Shown here: one piece after another, positions 1 through 5,623 of the stretch
Numbering within the stretch: position 1 is the first letter of the stretch
How the letters are laid out: every line of letters begins with the position of its first letter
Source: an uncultured Actinomycetes bacterium
Lineage (GTDB): Bacteria; Actinomycetota; Actinomycetes; Nanopelagicales; Nanopelagicaceae
Assembly: GCA_903922325.1 (NCBI GenBank)
Contig: CAIXTG010000221.1
Span: 1-14,731 of the forward strand
Reading direction: 5' to 3'
DNA: 14,731 nucleotides
Made by a program: the position numbers and the translations under genes
Notes under the pieces: model-generated
The model's database searches: none
Told to the model about the DNA's origin: nothing
What the model saw: the letters and a program-made list of their open reading frames with translations, nothing else

Positions 1-25
1 CGTCTGCCAATTCCGCCACCCGGAC
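1..25 (-). tRNA. tRNA-Leu, 5' part only (cut by window edge)
   Basis: Read on the minus strand, these bases give a 7-base acceptor arm GTCCGGG starting at position 25. T8 and a D-arm region GGCGGAATTGGCAGACG follow, which is the typical beginning of a bacterial class II leucine tRNA. The anticodon, long variable arm and 3' end lie outside the window, so the isoacceptor cannot be read. The serine alternative is less likely, because the GGCGGAATTGGxAGACG pattern is characteristic of tRNA-Leu. Confidence 0.85.
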
Positions 26-39
26 GAGACCTGCAGTGA

Positions 40-69
40 AGGATAGCAACAGAGGTCACATCACAGCAA
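40..69 (-). promoter_or_regulatory. Putative promoter of the tRNA-Leu gene
   Basis: On the minus strand there is TATCCT (positions 40-45) as a -10 hexamer and TTGCTG (64-69) as a -35 hexamer, with 18 bases between them. The -10 ends 14 bases before the mature tRNA 5' end. This would leave a short leader for RNase P to remove. The match is by eye only. Confidence 0.45.
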
Positions 70-104
70 AAGGTGCGATTAATTCACTTTTTTGCGTAGA
101 AAAT

Positions 105-111
105 GAAAGAG
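105..111 (+). promoter_or_regulatory. Shine-Dalgarno-like site deciding the M20 start
   Basis: GAAAGAG lies 7 bases upstream of ATG 119, which is good spacing, but only 1 base upstream of ATG 113. It therefore favours the downstream start. No TANNNT hexamer sits at the leaderless position for either ATG, so this gene appears to have a true 5' leader. Confidence 0.5.
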
Positions 112-118
112 TATGCCC

Positions 119-1429
119 ATGAGTCAAGATCGCCTATCGCTAGAAGATGAAACAATTCGAATTTGCCAAGAATTAATTCGTATCCCCAGTGTTAATTACG
201 GTGAAGGTAAAGGTGACGAGAGCGCTGTTGCTGCCTATGTAGTCGCCTCACTTGCTGAAGTTGGCGTCGCTGCAACTATTTATGAATCAGCACCGAATCG
301 AGCGAATGTAATTGCGAAGATAAGTGGCAGTGATTCAAGTCGACCTGGCTTAGTTCTTCATGGGCATATCGATGTAGTGCCTGCCGATGCAAAGGATTGG
401 TCGATAGATCCATTCAGCGGCGAAATTAAGGATGGCTTTATTTGGGGTCGCGGCGCGGTAGATATGAAGAATGTCGATGCCATGATTTTGGCAATCGTTC
501 GTAAATGGGCACGCGAAGGTTATGTTCCACCGCGCGATATTGTTTTAGCATTCTTTGGCGACGAAGAGGCCGGCAGTGAATTCGGCTCTCGCTACATGAC
601 TGCAAATCATCCAGAAGTTTTTGCAGGTTGCACCGAAGCTGTTTCAGAAGTTGGTGGCTTTTCAATTACCGTCAAGAATGGAAAACGTCTTTACTTCATT
701 GAAACTGCACAAAAAGGTATTCATTGGATCAAATTAACTGCCAAGGGCACTGCAGGACACGGTTCGATGATCAATAAGAACAATGCAGTTACGGCGCTCA
801 GCGAGGCAGTCGCCAAAATTGGGAATCACAACTGGCCACAGCGCTATACCAAAACGATTAAGTCACTTTTCGCAAACCTTGCCAAAGCGACGGATACTAA
901 ATATGACGAAACTGATTTCCGACCTATGCTTGACGAACTTGGTCCGGCTGCGAAAATGTTCGGCGCCACCTTACAAAATACCGCGAATCCAACGATGCTA
1001 AATTCGGGTTACAAAGCCAATGTCATTCCGCAATCGGCATCGGCTGTTGTAGATGGTCGTTTTTTGCCAGGTTATGAAGATGAGTTCAATCAAACGATTC
1101 GTGAGATTGTTGGTCCAGATATAGAGATCGAAACGCTGACTCATGACATTTCACTAGAAGTTGATTTCAGCGGTGATTTGGTTGAAGCAATGGTTCAAGC
1201 GCTAATTGCCGAAGATCCTGATGCGATAGCAGTTCCGTACATGATGAGTGGCGGCACCGACAATAAAGCGCTATCTGAACTAGGGATAGTTGGATACGGG
1301 TTCGCGCCACTGAAACTGCCAGCCAATTTAGATTTTATGGCGCTGTTTCACGGGGTTGACGAGCGCGTACCGCTAGATGGTTTAAAAAGTGGTGTGCATA
1401 TGATGGAACATTTTTTAAAGAATAGCTGA
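119..1429 (+). CDS. M20-family zinc metallopeptidase / amidohydrolase
   Basis: This 436-residue protein has the full M20 di-zinc signature, numbered from the start chosen here. The HGHID motif holds H83 and D85, GRGAVD holds bridging D115, and GDEEAG holds catalytic E149 and E150. A further acidic ligand lies near E177 (SEVGG), and the C-terminal ligand H411 is in LFHGVDERVP. The N- and C-terminal parts form the catalytic domain, with the dimerisation lid inserted in the middle, from about residue 190 to 315. Such enzymes remove an N-acyl group or a C-terminal amino acid from small cytosolic substrates; the exact substrate cannot be read here. I chose ATG 119 over ATG 113 because GAAAGAG (105-111) is 7 bases from 119 but only 1 base from 113. 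Its last 15 bases overlap the convergent aldo/keto reductase gene. Confidence 0.93.
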   Translation: MSQDRLSLEDETIRICQELIRIPSVNYGEGKGDESAVAAYVVASLAEVGVAATIYESAPNRANVIAKISGSDSSRPGLVLHGHIDVVPADAKDWSIDPFSGEIKDGFIWGRGAVDMKNVDAMILAIVRKWAREGYVPPRDIVLAFFGDEEAGSEFGSRYMTANHPEVFAGCTEAVSEVGGFSITVKNGKRLYFIETAQKGIHWIKLTAKGTAGHGSMINKNNAVTALSEAVAKIGNHNWPQRYTKTIKSLFANLAKATDTKYDETDFRPMLDELGPAAKMFGATLQNTANPTMLNSGYKANVIPQSASAVVDGRFLPGYEDEFNQTIREIVGPDIEIETLTHDISLEVDFSGDLVEAMVQALIAEDPDAIAVPYMMSGGTDNKALSELGIVGYGFAPLKLPANLDFMALFHGVDERVPLDGLKSGVHMMEHFLKNS

Positions 1430-2365
1430 GACTTCGCTCAACGCGTCACGTACAACTTCGGGCAAACTGATTTGTTCGGAAGTTAAAATTCCACGCAGTT
1501 GCGCGCCAGTTCGCGCACCAACTATTGCACTAGTTACGCCTGGTGCATCTCGTACCCAAGCTAATGAAACTTCAAGCGGCGAGTAACCCAAGCCATCTGC
1601 CGCAACGCAAACTGCCTCGACGATGCGCGATGAACGAGCATCTAAATATGGTTCTACGAAACCGGCAAAGTGTGCACTGGCTCCACGCGAATCACTAGGC
1701 AAACCATTGCGATATTTCCCGGTCAGTACACCTCGACCCAGAGGCGACCAAGGTAGAAAACCAAAACCTAATGCTTGTGCGGCCGGAATAATTTCTCGTT
1801 CTACTTCGCGATTCAAAAGTGAGTACTCAGATTGAATTGTTGATATCGGCGCTTTACCGCCTTGATTACTTTGGCGCGTTACACAATGCGCGGTTTGCCA
1901 ACCAGAGAAGTTTGAAATTCCGACATAACGAGCACGCCCGGTGTTGTATGCCCAATCCAAAGCAGAAAGCGCATCAGCAATCGGATTCTCGCTATCCCAA
2001 GTATGGACCTGCCATAGATCCACATAGTCGGTGCCAAGACGCGCTAGTGAATTATCTAATTCAGCCATTAAGGCAGAACGTGAATTGTTTACGGTGCGGA
2101 TTCCATCTGGAAAAGTTATGCCCGCTTTAGTTGCTAAGACAATTTCCTCACGCTTGAAAAGTGAGCCAGCTAGTCCGCCGATTACACGTTCGCTATCACC
2201 ATCGCCATAGACTGCTGCGGTATCTATGAAATTTCCACCGGCATCTAAATAAGCTCGCATTTGATCTGCCGCTTCGTGTTCATCCGTATCGCGACCCCAG
2301 GTCATAGTTCCCAGTCCAAGTCGAGATAGAGATAAGCCGCTTTCGCCAGCACGCCTAAGTTCCAT
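1415..2365 (-). CDS. Aldo/keto reductase
   Basis: This 316-residue single-domain NADPH-dependent oxidoreductase of the (beta/alpha)8 AKR superfamily is full length. The catalytic tetrad is visible: D48 and Y53 in FIDTAAVYG, K80 in LATKAG, and H121 in WQVHTWD. The GxxNFxDTAxxYGxGxSE region matches the YhdN/Tas-like branch. The C-terminal cofactor loop is represented by SAIVGARTGAQL (about 279-290). These enzymes reduce small aldehydes and ketones, and the physiological substrate is unknown. It is transcribed alone. It is convergent with the M20 gene, with a 15-base overlap of the 3' ends, and divergent from the phosphomutase-like gene across only 50 bases. The start is supported by TAGGTT placed 6 bases upstream of the ATG. 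Confidence 0.93.
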   Translation of the reverse strand: MELRRAGESGLSLSRLGLGTMTWGRDTDEHEAADQMRAYLDAGGNFIDTAAVYGDGDSERVIGGLAGSLFKREEIVLATKAGITFPDGIRTVNNSRSALMAELDNSLARLGTDYVDLWQVHTWDSENPIADALSALDWAYNTGRARYVGISNFSGWQTAHCVTRQSNQGGKAPISTIQSEYSLLNREVEREIIPAAQALGFGFLPWSPLGRGVLTGKYRNGLPSDSRGASAHFAGFVEPYLDARSSRIVEAVCVAADGLGYSPLEVSLAWVRDAPGVTSAIVGARTGAQLRGILTSEQISLPEVVRDALSEVSAIL

Positions 2366-2371
2366 GGCGCA

Positions 2372-2377
2372 AACCTA
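2372..2377 (-). promoter_or_regulatory. Leaderless -10 element for the aldo/keto reductase
   Basis: The minus strand reads TAGGTT, then 6 bases, then ATG (2365). The hexamer is preceded by TGC, an extended -10 (TGN) feature. Transcription would begin at or within a base or two of the start codon. No convincing -35 hexamer is seen at 16-18 bases. Confidence 0.6.
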
Positions 2378-2403
2378 GCAAGGCAGGGGCCGAATTACTG
2401 CGA

Positions 2404-2409
2404 TAACCT
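2404..2409 (+). promoter_or_regulatory. Leaderless -10 element for the phosphomutase-like gene
   Basis: TAACCT is followed by 6 bases and then GTG 2416. The spacing is the same as at the divergent reductase. No good -35 is seen. Its expected -35 region (about 2380-2386) lies beside the reductase -10, so the two promoters interlock. Confidence 0.55.
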
Positions 2410-2415
2410 TTCAGG

Positions 2416-3087
2416 GTGCCAAAAATTGTTTTGATTCGACATGCTCATTCAACCGCCAATGCCGCCGGAGTTCTCTCTGGTCAACTGCCGAATGTGCACC
2501 TATCGAAGTCAGGTCAAGAACAAGCGGAACGATTGGCCGAGCGATTGGGCAAATTAACTATTTCTCAAGTTCAAGTGAGTCCGATGGATCGTTGTTCGGA
2601 AACTTTGGCTCCTTGGCTAGCTAAATATGGAAAGAATGTGAAAGTTTTACTGGAACCAAATTTAGTTGAAGTTGATTACGGAAAGTGGTCTGGCAAAAAG
2701 CTCGCGACCCTTTCCCGTGCCAAATTATGGCGCAAAGTGCAAAATCAACCGAGCGCAGTAACTTTCCCTGAAGGTGAAAGTCTTTCCCAAATGCAAGTTA
2801 GAGCAATGAAATCGGTTCATGATTTCTTTAATTCCGATTTAGAACTAACAATTATGGTTTCACACGGTGATGTTATTAAGTCAATCGTGGCCAGCTCGCT
2901 CGGAATGCATCTGGATGATTTCCAACGAATTGTGATTGACCCAGCATCCATCACAATCCTGGAATCCAATGGTGGTGCGATTAGACTTACTCGCCTAAAT
3001 GATTCCGATAATTCGGTTAGCGAATTGTTGCAAAGTAAGAACAAACGGGGCCATTTACTTGGCGGGGGCAAAGGTCTGGTTAAATGA
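2416..3087 (+). CDS. MSMEG_4193-type histidine phosphatase / phosphoglycerate-mutase-family protein
   Basis: This 223-residue cytosolic protein belongs to the histidine phosphatase superfamily. The phospho-accepting motif is R8-H9-A10, where most members have RHG. R59 in SPMDRCSET, E85 in VEVDYGKW and H150 in VSHGD complete the active site. The position and the LSGQLPNVHLSKSGQ stretch fit the actinobacterial MSMEG_4193 family of putative phosphomutases. That family is one member of a three-gene actinobacterial set of unknown function, the others being DUF3090 and SCO1664. A phosphatase activity is more likely than glycolytic mutase. GTG 2416 is chosen because the protein begins directly at the first beta strand and has a -10-like TAACCT 6 bases upstream. 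The TGA stop overlaps the next ATG (ATGA), which implies an operon. Confidence 0.88.
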   Translation: MPKIVLIRHAHSTANAAGVLSGQLPNVHLSKSGQEQAERLAERLGKLTISQVQVSPMDRCSETLAPWLAKYGKNVKVLLEPNLVEVDYGKWSGKKLATLSRAKLWRKVQNQPSAVTFPEGESLSQMQVRAMKSVHDFFNSDLELTIMVSHGDVIKSIVASSLGMHLDDFQRIVIDPASITILESNGGAIRLTRLNDSDNSVSELLQSKNKRGHLLGGGKGLVK

Positions 3088-3632
3088 GTCGGATTGTTTA
3101 CGATTTCAATCCCGTAGAACGTTTTGTTTGCGGCACCGTGGGTGAACCAGGGGAGCGAAGTTTCTTCATTCAAGCGCGAACCGGTGCACGAATCACTTCA
3201 GTTGGGTTAGAAAAAATCCAAGCTGCCGCGTTAGGTGATCGAGTGGGCGCAATTCTTAAAGAGATCAAGCGTGGCAATCCCTTAATTGCCTATTCGAAGT
3301 TGGGCGTAGATACCGAACCACTTGAGCAACCAATATTTGAAGAATTTCGAGTCGGTGTAATCGGTCTTTCGTTCGTAACTGACTCAGAGATGGTCTTAGT
3401 TGAATTGCAATGTGCAACGCCTGCTGATTCTGAGGAGGAAGAATTAGTAGACGATGACGAAGATGAAGCGCCAGATTTACTACGTGTGTCTCTAACCTTG
3501 GCTCAGGCCGATGCCTTCGCAAAACGAACTGCAGCGGTGGTTGGCGCCGGTCGCTTACCTTGTCCGTTCTGTGGAATCCCAATCGATAACACTGGACATC
3601 TATGTCCGAGGGCCAATGGTTACCGACGATAA
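3084..3632 (+). CDS. DUF3090 family protein with C-terminal zinc ribbon
   Basis: This 182-residue protein of unknown function is the second member of the actinobacterial trio. It opens with the characteristic MSRIVYDFNPVERFVCGTVG-like beginning. A compact alpha/beta domain covers about residues 1-110. A strongly acidic linker follows (about 113-131, rich in E and D), and then the conserved C-terminus. C160, C163, H172 and C174 in a CPFCG...GHLCPRANGYRR arrangement look like a zinc-binding knuckle. It starts with an ATGA overlap on the upstream gene, and AAAGG at 3070-3074 may aid initiation. Its last 17 bases overlap the SCO1664-like gene, so the three genes are very probably co-translated. 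I infer no specific reaction; the ribbon could bind a partner, nucleic acid or metal. Confidence 0.9.
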   Translation: MSRIVYDFNPVERFVCGTVGEPGERSFFIQARTGARITSVGLEKIQAAALGDRVGAILKEIKRGNPLIAYSKLGVDTEPLEQPIFEEFRVGVIGLSFVTDSEMVLVELQCATPADSEEEELVDDDEDEAPDLLRVSLTLAQADAFAKRTAAVVGAGRLPCPFCGIPIDNTGHLCPRANGYRR

Positions 3633-4338
3633 TCGCGACGAAATTCTGGCGGCTCTTGATTACGGTGATCTGAAAGTAACCGGACGTTTAGTAGATGCGT
3701 CCAATGCCACACTCTTTGGCGAAATCACAGTCGGCGAGAATTCCTTTAACTGTATTTATAAGCCAGTAACAGGGGAGCGACCACTCTGGGATTTTCCAGA
3801 TGGCACGTTAGCTAATCGAGAATACGCTGCCTACTTAATTAGTGAAGCCATGCAACTTAATTGCGTTCCACCAACGCTATTACGTGAAGGACCTTTTGGT
3901 TTCGGCATGGTGCAACTTTGGATTGATATCGACGAAGAAATTGATTTGGCTGAGTTATATCGAAAAGATTTACCTGGTTTACGCAATCTCGCACTTTTTG
4001 ATGTAGTAATCAACAATACCGATCGCAAAATCGGACATCTATTACCAACGGTTGACGGTCACATCTACGGTTGCGATCATGGGGTAACTTTTCATTCCGA
4101 AGATAAATTGCGCACAGTACTTTGGCAATGGGAGCAATTTTCATTACTCGATTCCGAAATCAAGACTTTACAAATTCTGGAAACTGAACTTAGCAGTCAA
4201 ACTGGCGTGCTAATTCAACAGCTGATAACGCAGGAAGAGTTCGATGCTTTGAAGGTGCGAGTTCAACGTTTACGAGAAGCCAAAGTCTTTCCTTCACCTA
4301 GCCCAGATTGGCCAGCAGTTCCGTGGCCGCCGTTCTAG
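3616..4338 (+). CDS. SCO1664 family protein, kinase-like fold
   Basis: This 240-residue protein is the third member of the actinobacterial trio, related by sequence to phosphatidylinositol 3-/4-kinase-like proteins. Residues consistent with a kinase-type active site are K49 in CIYKPVTGERPLWDFP, E69 in NREYAAYL, D136 in NNTDRKIGHLL and D154 in GCDHGVTF. A DKLRTVLW motif (163-170) is also family-typical. The substrate is unknown. ATG 3616 is chosen because the family pattern (GDLKVTGRLVDASNATLF) follows soon after it, and GAGGG lies just upstream. A longer reading from 3511 would overlap DUF3090 by over 100 bases and looks spurious. It overlaps the end of DUF3090 by 17 bases. Its stop codon TAG forms the first half of the mshC -10 element. 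Confidence 0.87.
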   Translation: MVTDDNRDEILAALDYGDLKVTGRLVDASNATLFGEITVGENSFNCIYKPVTGERPLWDFPDGTLANREYAAYLISEAMQLNCVPPTLLREGPFGFGMVQLWIDIDEEIDLAELYRKDLPGLRNLALFDVVINNTDRKIGHLLPTVDGHIYGCDHGVTFHSEDKLRTVLWQWEQFSLLDSEIKTLQILETELSSQTGVLIQQLITQEEFDALKVRVQRLREAKVFPSPSPDWPAVPWPPF

Positions 4339-4341
4339 GAT
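4336..4341 (+). promoter_or_regulatory. Leaderless -10 element for mshC
   Basis: TAGGAT is followed by 6 bases and then ATG 4348. The TAG of the hexamer is also the stop codon of the upstream gene. An AGGA two bases from the ATG is too close to act as a normal ribosome binding site, which favours a leaderless start. mshC may thus have its own promoter besides any read-through from the trio. Confidence 0.55.
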
Positions 4342-4347
4342 AGGAAA

Positions 4348-5589
4348 ATGCGTTCTTGGCCCACAGTTGCGATTCCGGCAGTCGATCCTAAATACGCGCT
4401 GCCTAGACTCACTTTAAAAGACACTTTGTCTGGAACCAAGAAAGCGCTTCCAGTTAAGACCCTATACCGCATGTATGTATGTGGAATTACGCCATACGAT
4501 GCAACTCACTTAGGTCACGCCGCAACTTATTTAACTTTTGATTTAATCAATCGCTACTTACGCGCAACAGGAGCCGAAGTTCGCTACGTGCAGAACATCA
4601 CGGATATCGATGATCCGCTGCTGGAACGCGCCAAGCGTGATGGTGTTGATTGGGAAGATTTAGCTCATTCCCAGATTGAACTTTTCCGTAGCGACATGGT
4701 CAATCTGCATATCTTGCCACCGGAAAGTTACATCGGCGCTGTCGAGGCGATCCCTTTAGTCACTAAAGCTATCGAAGTACTTAAAACGGCAAACACTATT
4801 TATCCAGTTGAAAACGATCTCTATTTCTCGGTACGCAGTGATTCTGAATTCGGTACTCGCTCACACTATTCCCAAGTTGAGATGCAAGATATTTTTTCAC
4901 AACGAGGGGGAGACCCAGATCGAGTTGGAAAGAAAGATGTGCTCGATTGTTTAGTCTGGTTGGCAGCTCGTCCAGGTGAGCCATCATGGCCTTCACCGTT
5001 TGGAGAAGGACGTCCTGGTTGGCATATTGAATGTAGTGCGATCGCTTTGGCGTATCTGAAACCAGATCCGGCTGATGATTTTGTAATCGATATTCAAGGT
5101 GGTGGAAGTGATTTAATTTTTCCACATCATGAAATGGGTGCCTCGCAGGTTGCGATCATGACTGGAAAGCCATATGCCCAAACTTATGTCCACACTGGCA
5201 TGGTTGGTCTTGATGGCGAAAAAATGAGCAAGAGCAAAGGAAATCTAGTTTTCGTTAGCAAGTTAGTTGCTGCCGGCGTTGAGCCAATGGTCATTCGATT
5301 GGCTCTTTTAAGTGCAGCTTATGGTCGCGATCGTATGTGGACTGATGATGTGTTGGCTGAAGCGCATGCCCGAATGAGTCGTCTACAAAGTGCGCTAAGT
5401 CGCAACGAGGTTGCACCTACGAAAGAGTGCATCGCATTGATCATTGCTAGCTTGGCCGATAATTTAGACACGGTCCGAGCCATCAAAGCTATTGATAATT
5501 GGATCGAGCAAACCGAAAACGGTCTAACTGGTGGCAGTACCGGTGAGTTAAGCCGAGCCATTGATACCTTCTTGGGTATCGCGATCTAA
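4348..5589 (+). CDS. mshC: Mycothiol ligase: cysteine--glucosaminyl-inositol ligase
   Basis: MshC uses ATP to join cysteine to glucosaminyl-inositol (GlcN-Ins), the fourth step of mycothiol synthesis in the cytosol. The 413-residue protein is a class I aminoacyl-tRNA-synthetase-like enzyme. It has the MshC-type signature YVCGITPYDATHLGH, with zinc ligand C45 and the HIGH-like H54-L-G-H57. Zinc ligands C229 (GWHIECSA) and H260 (FPHHE) follow, and KMSKS is at 292-296. The CGITPYDATHLGHAATY signature separates it from cysteinyl-tRNA synthetase, which usually has CGPTVYDYxHIGN and a longer C-terminal tRNA-binding domain. It follows the trio with a 9-base gap. Its presence implies that the organism makes mycothiol, though the other msh genes lie outside this window. 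Confidence 0.95.
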   Translation: MRSWPTVAIPAVDPKYALPRLTLKDTLSGTKKALPVKTLYRMYVCGITPYDATHLGHAATYLTFDLINRYLRATGAEVRYVQNITDIDDPLLERAKRDGVDWEDLAHSQIELFRSDMVNLHILPPESYIGAVEAIPLVTKAIEVLKTANTIYPVENDLYFSVRSDSEFGTRSHYSQVEMQDIFSQRGGDPDRVGKKDVLDCLVWLAARPGEPSWPSPFGEGRPGWHIECSAIALAYLKPDPADDFVIDIQGGGSDLIFPHHEMGASQVAIMTGKPYAQTYVHTGMVGLDGEKMSKSKGNLVFVSKLVAAGVEPMVIRLALLSAAYGRDRMWTDDVLAEAHARMSRLQSALSRNEVAPTKECIALIIASLADNLDTVRAIKAIDNWIEQTENGLTGGSTGELSRAIDTFLGIAI

Positions 5590-5610
5590 ACGCCATAATT
5601 TATCTACTGG

Positions 5611-5616
5611 TAACCT
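5611..5616 (+). promoter_or_regulatory. Leaderless -10 element for metH
   Basis: TAACCT is preceded by TGG (extended -10 type) and followed by 7 bases and then ATG 5624. It sits in the 34-base gap after mshC. No cobalamin riboswitch could fit if transcription begins here. Confidence 0.5.
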
Positions 5617-5623
5617 TGCGCCA

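Noticed and set aside
2817..3173. 118-codon minus-strand open frame over the phosphomutase/DUF3090 junction
   Set aside because: It overlaps two strongly supported genes and shows no family features.
3511..3615. Longer start of the SCO1664-like gene
   Set aside because: The extra 35 residues are a frame shadow of the conserved DUF3090 C-terminus, including its zinc knuckle.
5561..5623. Longer metH start at ATG 5561
   Set aside because: It would overlap mshC by 29 bases and add 21 residues unlike the MetH family. The family-like sequence begins at ATG 5624, which has a -10-like hexamer at the leaderless distance.
5590..5623. Cobalamin riboswitch before metH
   Set aside because: The gap is only 34 bases and no conserved B12-box sequence is seen. 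A riboswitch of the usual size cannot fit.
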